Part shown: piece after piece, positions 36,785 through 45,195 of the stretch
How the letters are laid out: the number at the start of each line of letters is the position of its first letter
Numbering within the stretch: position 1 is the stretch's first letter
From: Cohnella algarum
GTDB taxonomy: Bacteria; Bacillota; Bacilli; Paenibacillales; Paenibacillaceae
Length of the DNA: 64,000 nt
Assembly: GCF_016937515.1 (NCBI RefSeq)
Contig: NZ_JAFHKM010000002.1
Span: 987,001-1,051,000, forward strand
Direction of reading: 5' to 3'
Position numbers and translations under genes: made by a program
Notes under the pieces: generated by a model
Seen by the model: the letters and a program-made list of their open reading frames with translations, nothing else
Databases searched by the model: none
What the model was told of the DNA's origin: nothing

Positions 36785-36807
36785 AAAAAACGACAGAAAG
36801 TGAATAG

Positions 36808-36838
36808 AAAAACTCCCCAACCGGATAGGTTGAGGAGT
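36808..36838 (-). terminator. Rho-independent terminator after flagellin
   Basis: An 11-base-pair stem with one G-U pair and a five-base loop is followed on the minus strand by TTTTCT, about 17 bases past the hag stop. Confidence 0.85.
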
Positions 36839-36854
36839 CGGAAATTGTTTCCTA

Positions 36855-37676
36855 TTAGCCCAACAGACGCAGGACGTTTTGCGGCAGCGAGTTCGCTTGA
36901 GCCAGCATAGCCGTACCGGCTTGAACCATGATTTGTTGCTTCGTGAAGTTGGTCATTTCTTTGGCCATGTCTGCGTCGCGAATGCGGGATTCGGAAGCGG
37001 ACAGGTTTTCGGCGTTGACGCCGACGTTGTTGATCGTATGCTCCAGGCGGTTTTGAACGGCACCCAGCGTAGCGCGTTGGCTGGAAACCGTCGTGATCGC
37101 CGCTTGGATTGCGCTCAGTGCGTCTTGGGCACCTGCTGCGGTAGCAACGCTCAGGGTGCTAATGCCAAGTTGGTTCAGCGTCAGACCGCTGCCCAGGTCG
37201 GCCGTGATCGTCGTACCTTTTTCCCAACCGACTTGGAACGTCACGCTGGAAGTCGAACCGTTCAGCAGCGTAATGCCGTTGAACTTCGTCTTGCCGACGA
37301 TGTTGGAGATTTCTTGCAACAGTTGGTCGACTTCAAGTTGGATTTGGTCACGGTCTTCGTCTTGCAGCGTACCGTTCGCCGCTTGCGTAGCGAGCGTGTC
37401 CAGACGTTGCAGCATCGAGTGAACTTCGGTCAGCGCGCCTTCAGCCGTTTGGATGAGGGAGATGCCGTCTTGCGCGTTGCTCAGCGCTTGGTTGTAGCCG
37501 TTGATTTGGTAGCGCAGCTTTTCGGAGATCGCAAGGCCTGCAGCGTCGTCAGCCGCACGGTTGATGCGGTAACCGGAAGACAGCTTCTCAGCCGTTTTGC
37601 CGAGTTGCGTGTTGTTGAAGTTCAGGTTGCGGTTCGTGTTGATTGCACTTACGTTCGTGTTAATAAACATTCCCAT
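36855..37676 (-). CDS. hag: Flagellin
   Basis: Flagellin is the filament subunit, exported through the flagellar secretion system. The 273-residue protein keeps the conserved N-terminal D0/D1 region (INTNVSAINTNRNLNF, AAGLAISEKLRYQINGYNQA) and C-terminal D1/D0 region (NRLEHTINNVGVNAENL, AMLAQANSLPQNVLRLL). The variable middle is very short, as in Bacillus Hag, so glycans would be placed on the D1 face or the short TTVS-type segments rich in Ser and Thr. Start ATG 37676 lies nine bases after GGAGG. Control: SigD promoter at 37731-37757 plus a CsrA-type hairpin in the leader. Unlike Bacillus, it follows fliS-fliT and not csrA. Confidence 0.97.
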   Translation of the reverse strand: MGMFINTNVSAINTNRNLNFNNTQLGKTAEKLSSGYRINRAADDAAGLAISEKLRYQINGYNQALSNAQDGISLIQTAEGALTEVHSMLQRLDTLATQAANGTLQDEDRDQIQLEVDQLLQEISNIVGKTKFNGITLLNGSTSSVTFQVGWEKGTTITADLGSGLTLNQLGISTLSVATAAGAQDALSAIQAAITTVSSQRATLGAVQNRLEHTINNVGVNAENLSASESRIRDADMAKEMTNFTKQQIMVQAGTAMLAQANSLPQNVLRLLG

Positions 37677-37705
37677 ACCGTTCATCCTCCATGATAGGTT
37701 CTAGT

Positions 37706-37721
37706 ACCGCGTCCTTGCGGT
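37706..37721 (-). promoter_or_regulatory. CsrA-binding hairpin in the hag leader
   Basis: On the minus strand ACCGC-AAGGAC-GCGGT forms a five-base-pair stem with GGA in the loop, the standard CsrA-binding form. A second GGA lies in the ribosome site (TGGAGGATG, about 37679-37688). CsrA bound to both would block hag translation, and FliW, encoded about 3 kb upstream, would relieve it. Confidence 0.75.
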
Positions 37722-37730
37722 CTATTCCAT

Positions 37731-37757
37731 ATATCGGCAGGCCAAGAGCTTTTTTTA
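37731..37757 (-). promoter_or_regulatory. SigD promoter of flagellin
   Basis: TAAA and GCCGATAT are separated by exactly 15 bases on the minus strand, a perfect match to the SigD consensus, about 60 bases before the hag start. Confidence 0.9.
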
Positions 37758-37777
37758 ATGGGTTCAAATATTTTTTT

Positions 37778-38206
37778 TTATTTTTTTTCATCGAAATAAT
37801 AGGCGAATTGGGGATCGCTCTGCATGCCGTAATAGGCGTTCATCAGCTTGAGATGATTTTTCGTATTGCGCAAATCCCCGGTCACTTTGGGAAACTCCGC
37901 TTTAATCCGTTCAATTGCCTCCGCAACAACTCGATTCGCTTCTTCGGCGATCGGGAGAATCTCAACCTTGAACATATTTTCGTACTCCCGTTCGCCGATA
38001 TTTTTTCGGAGAGCTTCGCCGGCAGCCTCCGCAGCTTGTTGCAGTTCTTCGCCTTTCTGCGACAGATGGACGAACTGTTCCCAATTCAAATCCGGAGTAT
38101 CGAGCAAGCGCAATTGTTCGTTAGCATGTTCGAGAATTCGTTCAAAACAATCGCGCCACTCGACAATCAGGCCCTTCAGATCAGATTTTTCCAATGGACA
38201 CTTCAC
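37778..38206 (-). CDS. fliT: FliT-like flagellar export chaperone
   Basis: The 142-residue protein is entirely helical in composition, acidic and without membrane segments. Position argues for FliT, the chaperone of the FliD cap protein: its start overlaps the end of fliS by 26 bases, the normal fliD-fliS-fliT order. The C-terminal KVTGDLRNTKNHLKLMNAYY resembles the LGxL-type ends of FlgN/FliT chaperones. Sequence similarity to model FliT proteins cannot be judged by eye, so the name rests mainly on context. Confidence 0.7.
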   Translation of the reverse strand: MKCPLEKSDLKGLIVEWRDCFERILEHANEQLRLLDTPDLNWEQFVHLSQKGEELQQAAEAAGEALRKNIGEREYENMFKVEILPIAEEANRVVAEAIERIKAEFPKVTGDLRNTKNHLKLMNAYYGMQSDPQFAYYFDEKK

Positions 38207-38570
38207 TTCCGATCTGATCCCAAGCGGACTTGATTTCCAGCAACAGGCTTTCCGCCTCTGCCAGCGGCTCTTTCTGTTTGCGTAAATTCGCTTTTACGAG
38301 CATGTCGATCACGTACAAATAAATTTGCTTGAGATTGGCGGCTACTTGGCCGCCTTGCTCTTCATTAAGACAAATAATAAGTTCGGAGACGATTTCCTGG
38401 GCGCGAACAATATGACGATGTGCGAGCATGATCTGCTTGTCGTCTATCGCTTTTGCGGCATGCGCAATATTGGACAACGCCGCTTCGTACAGCATTTGGA
38501 TCAGACGATGGGGAGAGGCCGTTTCATATTTGTTTTTACGATACGCTTGGTAGCCTGCTTGATTTAACAA
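38181..38570 (-). CDS. fliS: Flagellin export chaperone FliS
   Basis: FliS holds the C-terminus of flagellin to stop early polymerisation and hands it to the export gate. Typical features: NQAGYQAYRKNKYETASPHR (start YxxNxxxTASPxxLI), LIQMLYEAALSNI, and the four-helix bundle to residue 129. TTG 38570 is the only fitting start, behind GGGGATAACG. In Bacillus FliS also binds FliW competitors on flagellin, so it links to the hag control described above. Whether it binds glycosylated flagellin is unknown. Confidence 0.95.
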   Translation of the reverse strand: MLNQAGYQAYRKNKYETASPHRLIQMLYEAALSNIAHAAKAIDDKQIMLAHRHIVRAQEIVSELIICLNEEQGGQVAANLKQIYLYVIDMLVKANLRKQKEPLAEAESLLLEIKSAWDQIGSEVSIGKI

Positions 38571-38618
38571 TATCGTTATCCCCTTAAAACTTTATTTGGT
38601 TGCATTTTTATTTCCGTC

Positions 38619-40121
38619 TTAGTTATAGAAGGAGCTTACGATTCCGGTCAAATAACTTTGCGTCCCTTGCAAATTGGAAAGGGAAACTTCCATGTTGGAA
38701 AACTTCGCTTTAAGAGATGCTTCCTTCACTTCCAATCGATTTTTCATTTGGTCCATCTGATCGGTTATAAACGAAATTTCGGAGTCGTACCCGTCGATCT
38801 TGTTTTTGAGAATTCCCGAAGAAAAACTCGTCCAAGTCGTCAGGTTCGTATTAAAGACCTGCGCGATACCGCTTGCCTTGCCCTCATCCTTCCCGTTATA
38901 GCGGAACAGTTGAATAACGCCTTCCGGATTGTCGCTGAGCGCTTCCTCAAACTTCTCGCGGTCGAACGTGATTTTGCCGGTCATCTCGCTTGCGGTAGTT
39001 ACTCCTTTATCTACTTCAAGGCCGACTTCGAAAAGATACTTATACGCAAAGTCGGAAGAACCGGCTGCTCCTCCGTTCGTTTGGCCGACTTGCCCGGTCA
39101 ACCAGCCCGAGATTTGATTCACGAGACTGTTCAGCGTCGAATCGGACTGCAGCGTCGTTCGGCCATTCGAATCTTTGTACGCTTTGGCTTCCTTAACGGC
39201 GTCTATAATATCATTGTAGGCGGTGACAAACGCCTCGACCGCGTCGCCGATCGCTTTCGTGTCCGAGTTGACCGTAACCGTCGTCGTTCCATCATCCACC
39301 AAAGTAAACGTCACGCCTTCGATGGCATCTTTCACGGTGTTCGAGCTGGAGGTGACACTCACCCCGTTCACCTTTAAAACGGCATCTTGCGCGCTCGTCA
39401 CTTCGTTTTGAATCGTTGCGGCAGTGTTGGTTCCGCCAAACAATCCGAGCGCTTGCAAAGTGTTGAAACCGCCGGAAAACGTGCCGGCAGTCGCCGTCGA
39501 ACTTTCATCATACCGGATGGCATTGCCCTCGCCGGACTTTTTCGTGGTTAATACAAGGGAAACGTTATCGTCCGACGTTTGCATGACGGAAGCGGTAAGG
39601 CCCGTATCGCCGCTGTTGATCGCGTTTTTGATGCTCGTTAACAGTTCCTTGTCCGTTTTCGCGCTTGCCGCCAATTCGCTTACTTTGATCGTTACGCCGT
39701 TTATCGTAATATCTTGCGCGGTGGCGAAGCTGCTCTTCAAGGTCGTTCCCGAGGCGCTAATATTCGCCCCCTTGATCGAGTGGGCTTGCGCCAGTTGCGT
39801 CACTTCAACCTGATAGGTACCGGCTGCTGCTCCGGAGTTTGAAGTCGTCGTCAAAACTTTCGTATCCGAACTGGATGCGGCCGTTTTGGTAAAGCTGCTT
39901 GCTAGCGTCAAGTTAAAGGCAGCCGTCTTTAATGCAGAAAGCTTGGTGTTGATCGATCGGAATAAAGACTGCTGATTGGAGTAATCCGATTTCCGGGCCT
40001 CCAGCGAGTCGTACCTGTTCTGATCCGAAGCCATCAAAACCTGTACCATCGCGTCCGTGTCCAATTGCGAAAAAATCCCTGTCAACGACATTGCGCTGCT
40101 GCTTACGCTGCTTGTTGCCAT
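38619..40121 (-). CDS. fliD: Flagellar cap protein FliD
   Basis: FliD forms the pentamer or hexamer at the filament tip that inserts flagellin subunits. The 500-residue product has the N-terminal FSQLDTDAMVQVLM, coiled-coil LEARKSDYSNQQSLFRSI, the FliD_N region, a variable Ser/Thr-rich middle, and the C-terminal coiled coil (DQMKNRLEVKEASLKAKF) ending in TYLTGIVSSFYN-like residues (SYLTGIVSSFYN). GGAGGTATTCC precedes ATG 40121. It is downstream of flaG and upstream of fliS, as in Bacillus. Confidence 0.96.
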   Translation of the reverse strand: MATSSVSSSAMSLTGIFSQLDTDAMVQVLMASDQNRYDSLEARKSDYSNQQSLFRSINTKLSALKTAAFNLTLASSFTKTAASSSDTKVLTTTSNSGAAAGTYQVEVTQLAQAHSIKGANISASGTTLKSSFATAQDITINGVTIKVSELAASAKTDKELLTSIKNAINSGDTGLTASVMQTSDDNVSLVLTTKKSGEGNAIRYDESSTATAGTFSGGFNTLQALGLFGGTNTAATIQNEVTSAQDAVLKVNGVSVTSSSNTVKDAIEGVTFTLVDDGTTTVTVNSDTKAIGDAVEAFVTAYNDIIDAVKEAKAYKDSNGRTTLQSDSTLNSLVNQISGWLTGQVGQTNGGAAGSSDFAYKYLFEVGLEVDKGVTTASEMTGKITFDREKFEEALSDNPEGVIQLFRYNGKDEGKASGIAQVFNTNLTTWTSFSSGILKNKIDGYDSEISFITDQMDQMKNRLEVKEASLKAKFSNMEVSLSNLQGTQSYLTGIVSSFYN

Positions 40122-40157
40122 TTGGAATACCTCCTTGTGTATTCAAATTACAAGTCA

Positions 40158-40553
40158 CTATAGCTTCTTATCCATAAACATACCGATCATTTCTTTCATT
40201 TTAATCGACAGGTCGATTAGAAACTCCGGCGGCATGCTCGCCACCACCTCTTGGGATTCCGTATCGACGACTTCGACATACGTTTGCTTTGCTTCCTCGT
40301 CATAGCGGAAACGAATCTGCTTTTCATAGGAAATCAGGGAATCGTTAACCTTCTTCAATTCCTTTTCCAGCTTCTCTCGCGCTTCTTCCGACAAATCCTT
40401 GAAGTCGAACTTGTTTTCTTTCTTTCCTCCGACAGCAAGCTCTTCGTTTTGTTTACGGCCGCCTTCGAACTTTTTAAATGTCTCTTGTGCTGTATTTCTG
40501 GATGATTGAAGTTCGTAGGCGGAACCTCCCTCAACCGGTTGAATTCCGCTCAT
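40158..40553 (-). CDS. flaG: FlaG family flagellar protein
   Basis: FlaG proteins influence filament length. The 131-residue protein has a low-complexity, Lys/Glu-rich N-terminal half and the FlaG core: LEKELKKVNDSLISYEKQI, IRFRYDEEAKQTYVEVVDTE, EVVASMPPEFLIDLS. It lies between csrA and fliD, equivalent to yvyC of Bacillus. The exact molecular role of the family is not established. Confidence 0.9.
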   Translation of the reverse strand: MSGIQPVEGGSAYELQSSRNTAQETFKKFEGGRKQNEELAVGGKKENKFDFKDLSEEAREKLEKELKKVNDSLISYEKQIRFRYDEEAKQTYVEVVDTESQEVVASMPPEFLIDLSIKMKEMIGMFMDKKL

Positions 40554-40566
40554 TTGCGCATCCCAC

Positions 40567-40815
40567 CTAATCTTGTTTATTTGATTTTTTTAAATTCCCC
40601 AATAAGTGAATCAGTTGCTCGCCCTGAGCTGCGGGTTGTCCAGCCAGAATATTTTCCTGCCGTATGCTTTCATATAGTTCCTTGCGCAAAATTTGGATAT
40701 GGGATGGAGCCGTCAATCCGATTTTGACCGATTCTCCTTCAATCGCGAGGATCTGAACTTCGATCTGATCTCCCAGCATAATCGTTTCGCCGACCTTGCG
40801 CTTAAGCACCAGCAT
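40567..40815 (-). CDS. csrA: Carbon storage regulator CsrA
   Basis: CsrA is a small RNA-binding dimer that blocks translation by covering GGA-containing ribosome sites. The 82-residue protein begins [19 protein letters not shown] and keeps [20 protein letters not shown] with the RNA-contacting Arg. A C-terminal extension of about 20 residues is longer than in Escherichia coli, as usual for Firmicutes. Its start overlaps the end of fliW by 14 bases. The likely target is hag, whose leader holds a matching hairpin. Confidence 0.97.
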   Translation of the reverse strand: MLVLKRKVGETIMLGDQIEVQILAIEGESVKIGLTAPSHIQILRKELYESIRQENILAGQPAAQGEQLIHLLGNLKKSNKQD

Positions 40816-41266
40816 CCGTTATCTCCTCCTTGCTTCCGCTTGACAGAGGATACCGGACGGGGAGTTCCTGATCATGAATGACGAACTGCACTCCGGATCT
40901 GTTCGTCGGGGACAACAATATCGGCGCTTTAAGGTTAACGTAAATCCGATCCTCGATGACGTTGACCACAAGCATCGTAACCACTTCCTCCGGGTGCGCG
41001 ACCCTTAACAGCTCCGCAGTTTCATCATCGATGCGGAAACCGTATTGCTCAACAGCTTCGGATGCAGGAATTAGAATAAAGCTGATTTGGGCATCGAGGG
41101 CATGTAAAATGGAAAACGGGGTGCTTTCGAGTTGAAAAAGCGCGTATCGCTGGATCTCTTGTAGGCCGATAATCCCTTTTTGAAACTCGAAAACCTGCTC
41201 CTCGTTCACCTGCAAAGTTCCGTAAACATCGCTTTGGAGCGCAAAGTATGGCTGTTCATGGGTCAC
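40802..41266 (-). CDS. fliW: Flagellar assembly factor FliW
   Basis: FliW binds CsrA and blocks its RNA-binding, and itself is titrated by free flagellin, which couples hag translation to export. The 154-residue beta-barrel protein shows [61 protein letters not shown] and the closing [14 protein letters not shown] 41266 is the start; the ribosome site is weak. The csrA overlap implies near equal production of both partners. Confidence 0.95.
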   Translation of the reverse strand: MTHEQPYFALQSDVYGTLQVNEEQVFEFQKGIIGLQEIQRYALFQLESTPFSILHALDAQISFILIPASEAVEQYGFRIDDETAELLRVAHPEEVVTMLVVNVIEDRIYVNLKAPILLSPTNRSGVQFVIHDQELPVRYPLSSGSKEEITDAGA

Positions 41267-41294
41267 GCTTTGTCTTTCCCTTCGGAAAAAAGTT

Positions 41295-41750
41295 TTAATT
41301 CCCTTTCGGAAGGCCGATGACGACAGTCTTCATTTCGAAATTGATTTCCGGCGGGTGAATGCGTATATCGATTTTTGCCGGTTGTTTCGGAAGAGCGTCC
41401 AGTACGACTTCCCGGTTTGCGCCGCGCATGTACGTTTGAAAGGCGATTTGACCATACACATTCCCGGACTCTTTATGAATGTCCCGAATACGGCGGCCAT
41501 TCCGCACTTCATCGGTTACTCCCTGCACATACGCCTTTTCTGCGCGATTTTCAATTTCTTTCCGGAAACTCGATGGCCGCAAGGCTCCCCAATCTTCATA
41601 AACGTGGGTCATATCCACGTTCATGTCGGCTTGCCTGGTTTTAATTTTCAAATCGGGGGGCTGGTATCGGACATCCGTTTGCGCAGGGCTTGCCACATCC
41701 CGAATCCGGGCCTGTACCTGCCGCGTAAAATTACTCTCAATGCTACTCAA
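41295..41750 (-). CDS. Flagellar operon protein, YviE/DUF6470 family
   Basis: The gene lies between flgL and fliW where Bacillus has yviE. The product of 151 residues contains three PP(D/E)-x-K/N-type repeats: YQPPDLKIKTRQADMNVDM and a C-terminal HPPEINFEM, with a helical centre (KEIENRAEKAYVQGV). This strand-helix-strand layout fits DUF6470. Start is TTG 41750, preceded by a G-rich stretch; an in-frame stop lies just upstream. The protein seems somewhat shorter at the N-terminus than Bacillus YviE. No biochemical role is known. Confidence 0.75.
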   Translation of the reverse strand: MSSIESNFTRQVQARIRDVASPAQTDVRYQPPDLKIKTRQADMNVDMTHVYEDWGALRPSSFRKEIENRAEKAYVQGVTDEVRNGRRIRDIHKESGNVYGQIAFQTYMRGANREVVLDALPKQPAKIDIRIHPPEINFEMKTVVIGLPKGN

Positions 41751-41773
41751 GGATTAGCCCCCCGCTGTCAATT

Positions 41774-42664
41774 TTATTTCAAGTAATCCACCAACGATAC
41801 GCTCATAATTTGCGCACCCGTTGCCAAGGACGCCTGGAATACGTTCTGCTTTAGTTGAAGCTGGGTTATCGCATCCGCATAATCTACGTCGGCGACGTTG
41901 GAGCGAAGAGTTTGCAAGTTTATCATATTGGATTCGATGCGGCTTTCCATTAGCGTAAACCGATTGGTTCTGGCGCCGATTTCCGCCCGTTGAACCGAAA
42001 AGTTGTCCGATGCGGCCAAAATTTTATCGACATCGTCTCCCAGGGCGGTTGTATCATTCGTTTCCAAATGATTAATTAAATCGTCGAATATTTTAAAAAC
42101 GTTGCTGTCGCTGCCCGCTTCTCCAAATACCTGTTCGCCGGAAATGCTGACCGGCACCTGCACCAGCGGACTTACATTTAGCTGAAATACGCCGCTGTCC
42201 GTTTCATCGTTTGCCGCATTCGCCGAAGTGTAGGGGGCTTGGTCCGTTTTTTGCCCATTGAATAGATAGCGGCCGTTATACGTGCTGTTTCCGATCAGCA
42301 CCATTTGTTCCCGAAGCTGCTTGATTTCCGCTGCGATCGCCAGCCTGGCGTCCGGCGATATCGTTTCGTTCTTTGCCTGCAGCGTCAGCGTATGAGCCCG
42401 TTTCAGAATGTCGTCCGCTTGCTGCATGATCGAATCCATCGTGTTCAAAATGCCGCTGCCGGTTTGCGCGTTCGTCAAATATTGATCGCTGCGGTTTAAT
42501 TCCGTGTCATAGCGCATCACATAGGAGATCCCGACCGGATCGTCGCTTGGCTTGCTGATCCGCTGCCCCGTCGCCAACTTGTTTTGCCAATCATAAATTC
42601 CGGTCTGGGTATTGCGCAAATTCGTCAGCAGCTGCGTATATTTCATCGATCCCGTTACTCGCAT
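41774..42664 (-). CDS. flgL: Flagellar hook-filament junction protein FlgL
   Basis: FlgL (HAP3) joins hook to filament together with FlgK. The 296-residue product has the flagellin-like N-terminus MRVTGSMKYTQLLTN, IYDWQNKLATGQRISKPSDDP, and the C-terminal LQTLRSNVADVDYADAITQLQ followed by a coiled-coil end. ATG 42664 is well spaced from AAAGGAG; the GTG just before it is too close. It follows flgK by 12 bases. Confidence 0.95.
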   Translation of the reverse strand: MRVTGSMKYTQLLTNLRNTQTGIYDWQNKLATGQRISKPSDDPVGISYVMRYDTELNRSDQYLTNAQTGSGILNTMDSIMQQADDILKRAHTLTLQAKNETISPDARLAIAAEIKQLREQMVLIGNSTYNGRYLFNGQKTDQAPYTSANAANDETDSGVFQLNVSPLVQVPVSISGEQVFGEAGSDSNVFKIFDDLINHLETNDTTALGDDVDKILAASDNFSVQRAEIGARTNRFTLMESRIESNMINLQTLRSNVADVDYADAITQLQLKQNVFQASLATGAQIMSVSLVDYLK

Positions 42665-42676
42665 CACTTAACTCCT

Positions 42677-44254
42677 TTACCGGCCTACGAGACCCATTTG
42701 ATTAATGACGCGGTCCAGCATTTCATCCACTGTCGTCATGTGCCTGGCCGCAGCGTTATATGCGTGCTGGAATTTCAAAATATCCGTCATTTCCTCGTCC
42801 AGAGAAACGCCGCTGACCTGCGACCTGCGCGTTCCCGCCGCATCCACAAGCTCCTGCTGGTTGTTCATGTTCCGAAGCGCGTTGTCCGCGGTCGTCCCCA
42901 ACTGGCTCGTCACCGCCCGGAAGTAGTCGTCGATCGTGCCGGAGGTAAGATTGGTGATGTTGGTGGAATAAGCAAACGACTTGTCCCGCAATGTCGTAAT
43001 GGCGTATGCGATGTCGCTGTTGCCCTTAATCGTTTGATTCGTTCCATCCACCGTCTCGTATTTGCCGGATGCGGCTACTTTGCTGGTGTCGCTCGCGATG
43101 ACAGGGTTTAATCGGACGTTGCTCATATTAAACGTCGTGCTGCCGTCCGAAGTCGTGAAAAAGGGAATGCCGTTCGTCGCGGGATCCGACGTCCCGTATC
43201 CGAGGCTGTGCAGGCCGTTAATACCATTGACGGTAAATTCAACGGCTGAAGTAATGACCGAACCGGCCGGGATGATCGTTCCCGCCGGGATGACCGATCC
43301 GTCTTCAAGCGTTACGGCATTGTTCGCCGTCATTGCTTGGGAAGTCGTATACCCGTTTTCCAGCGTGACCGTCACTTCTCCGTTGACCATCGTCTGGACC
43401 AAGGCGTTTAACTCGTTCCGAATTTGGTTGATATCCGCTTTTGCCTGAACGTAACCCGCCAGCTCGCCTGAAGTTGCGCCCGTCGCGATCGCGGTGGTTA
43501 ACGTTACCGCTTCATTGTTCGTCACTGCCGCCGTTCCCGCAACGTTCAGCGTAAAATCGCCCTCCGGCGTTTCGGCGTATTCGATATTGACAATAGAAGA
43601 CAACTGGTCAAGCAGCAAATCGCGTTGGTCGCGGTAGTCGTTAGCGTTGGCCCCGAGGCTTTCGGCTTTGCGAATATAATCGTTCAACTGCGCGATGTTG
43701 GTCAGCATTGTGTTAATCGAGGTTACCTTTGCCGTAATGCTGCTGTCGATATCCCCTTCGAGACTGGTCAAGGATTCGTCCACCTGCTTGAACGTATCCG
43801 CCATGTTCGTCGCTTTGGCAATGACGTCGACCCTCGCGCTCAGCAGCGTAGGATCCCGGTTCAACACTTCCCAGGAGTTCCAAAAATCGTCGACGACGCC
43901 CCGAATGCCGTCGTCCGAAGGCTCGTTGAGAATCGCCTGGATGGATTCGAGATGGCTGTTGCGAACCGACCAATAACCGAGTCCCTGGTTCTCCCGGCGA
44001 TACTGCGTATCCAGGTAGTTCTCGCGTATGCGGGTAATGCTGTCCGCCTGTACTCCCGTGCCGATTTGACCGACGGCCGTACTGCTCTGCATGCCGACAG
44101 CCTCTTGCGGCCGCGTCGCGGACAGGTTCACGCGTTGTCTCGTATAACCGGCCGTACTGGCGTTGGCCACGTTGTGGCCGGTCGTTTGCATAGCCAGCGA
44201 TTGCGTCAATAAAGCGCGTTTGCTAGTTTCAAGACCGAGAAATGAAGATCGCAT
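42677..44254 (-). CDS. flgK: Flagellar hook-filament junction protein FlgK
   Basis: FlgK (HAP1) is the first junction ring on the hook. Its 525 residues include LGLETSKRALLTQSLAMQTT and HNVANASTAGYTRQRV (the rod/hook ANT motif), RRENQGLGYWSVRN, DYRDQRDLLLDQLS and the C-terminal SGVSLDEEMTDILKFQHAYN with AAARHMTTVDEMLDRVI. Length is normal. GGAAG precedes ATG 44254. Confidence 0.96.
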   Translation of the reverse strand: MRSSFLGLETSKRALLTQSLAMQTTGHNVANASTAGYTRQRVNLSATRPQEAVGMQSSTAVGQIGTGVQADSITRIRENYLDTQYRRENQGLGYWSVRNSHLESIQAILNEPSDDGIRGVVDDFWNSWEVLNRDPTLLSARVDVIAKATNMADTFKQVDESLTSLEGDIDSSITAKVTSINTMLTNIAQLNDYIRKAESLGANANDYRDQRDLLLDQLSSIVNIEYAETPEGDFTLNVAGTAAVTNNEAVTLTTAIATGATSGELAGYVQAKADINQIRNELNALVQTMVNGEVTVTLENGYTTSQAMTANNAVTLEDGSVIPAGTIIPAGSVITSAVEFTVNGINGLHSLGYGTSDPATNGIPFFTTSDGSTTFNMSNVRLNPVIASDTSKVAASGKYETVDGTNQTIKGNSDIAYAITTLRDKSFAYSTNITNLTSGTIDDYFRAVTSQLGTTADNALRNMNNQQELVDAAGTRRSQVSGVSLDEEMTDILKFQHAYNAAARHMTTVDEMLDRVINQMGLVGR

Positions 44255-44289
44255 CGTTCATACTTCCTTTCTTTCGCAAAGTCAAATCA

Positions 44290-44787
44290 TTACGCTTTAA
44301 AATCGTACGCTCCCTTGCGTCCGGTCGGGGCCGGCGCTTGCGTGGGAATCCGGTATACCGCTTCATCCGGCACGCCCATAAGCAGATCCAACGAGAGCTC
44401 CACGAAATCCAATGCCTGTCGGGTCAACGACTGATTGAGTTCGTTCATCTCCTTCAGCTTTCCGGTCAGCTCCGACAGTCGTTCGATGCGCATCCGGATA
44501 TCCGCCTTATCCTCCGGGTTCGTTGAAATTCGCGCAACCTCTGTCAGAGTCAGGGGCTTCTCGCGTTGCAAACCCGCGGCTTGTTGAAACGAAAGAACGG
44601 CTTGCGTCCGCATTTGTTCCGCTTCGGCGATTTTCTTGAGCAGTCTCGATTCCTTCGTCATGATCAACGTAAGATCGTTCAGCCGATCGTTCACGATGCT
44701 TTCTTTCTTCTGTTGGGCCAAATCCAGCAATTCCCGATAACATTCCTCATTCAATCGAAGAGACTCCCGAAGTTCATGCAGGCTCAC
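44290..44787 (-). CDS. flgN: FlgN export chaperone
   Basis: FlgN is the export chaperone for FlgK and FlgL. The 165-residue helical protein has ECYRELLDLAQQKKESIV, NDLTLIMTKESRLLKKI, and a C-terminal helix with ELNQSLTRQALDFVELSL, typical of FlgN. GTG 44787 lies behind GGAGGATGC. Position between flgM and flgK supports the call (yvyG in Bacillus). Confidence 0.9.
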   Translation of the reverse strand: MSLHELRESLRLNEECYRELLDLAQQKKESIVNDRLNDLTLIMTKESRLLKKIAEAEQMRTQAVLSFQQAAGLQREKPLTLTEVARISTNPEDKADIRMRIERLSELTGKLKEMNELNQSLTRQALDFVELSLDLLMGVPDEAVYRIPTQAPAPTGRKGAYDFKA

Positions 44788-44805
44788 GTTTCGAGCATCC
44801 TCCTG

Positions 44806-45078
44806 TCAGTATCCCTTAAAAAAAGGGAGCATCTTTTCCGCGATTTTGCCCGCCTCCAAAAAATAAGTACCGGAGGAAACCTCGTTCTTCAACGCCTCGA
44901 TTTTCTTCGCGCGGTCGGCATCTCCGCCGCTTCTTTGGGCACCCAGCAATTCCTTCGCCTCTTCCGAAATTTGCACTTCATCCCTACGGCTTCCGTTCGT
45001 TGCGCTGCGCGCGCGGGTTTCGTAGGTTGTATTATAATTTTTAAACAGGGCCATGCGCTGCGATTCGTTGATTTTCAA
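44806..45078 (-). CDS. flgM: Anti-sigma-D factor FlgM
   Basis: FlgM holds SigD inactive until the hook is finished. The 90-residue product has the disordered N-terminal half (MKINESQRMALFKNYN) and the SigD-binding helices RRDEVQISEEAKELLG and KIEALKNEVSSGTYF. TTG 45078 is taken as start because GAGGTG is six bases before it and it gives the family's normal MKIN beginning; GTG 45087 is the alternative. A terminator lies upstream, so it needs a promoter of its own or read-through. Confidence 0.92.
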   Translation of the reverse strand: MKINESQRMALFKNYNTTYETRARSATNGSRRDEVQISEEAKELLGAQRSGGDADRAKKIEALKNEVSSGTYFLEAGKIAEKMLPFFKGY

Positions 45079-45111
45079 CTCGATCACCTCAAAATAGCGA
45101 ATCCGGCAAAT

Positions 45112-45148
45112 AAAAAAACCGATAAACTTATAAAAGTATTATCGGTTT
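45112..45148 (-). terminator. Terminator between yvyF and flgM
   Basis: A ten-base-pair stem (AAACCGATAA and its complement) with a 13-base loop is followed on the minus strand by TTTTTTTATTTG, past the yvyF stop and before flgM. It would cut late competence transcription off from the flagellar genes. Confidence 0.8.
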
Positions 45149-45195
45149 ACATTTATCAATTATTTAGAGAATGATTAAAAAGCCTTGCCAAGTAA

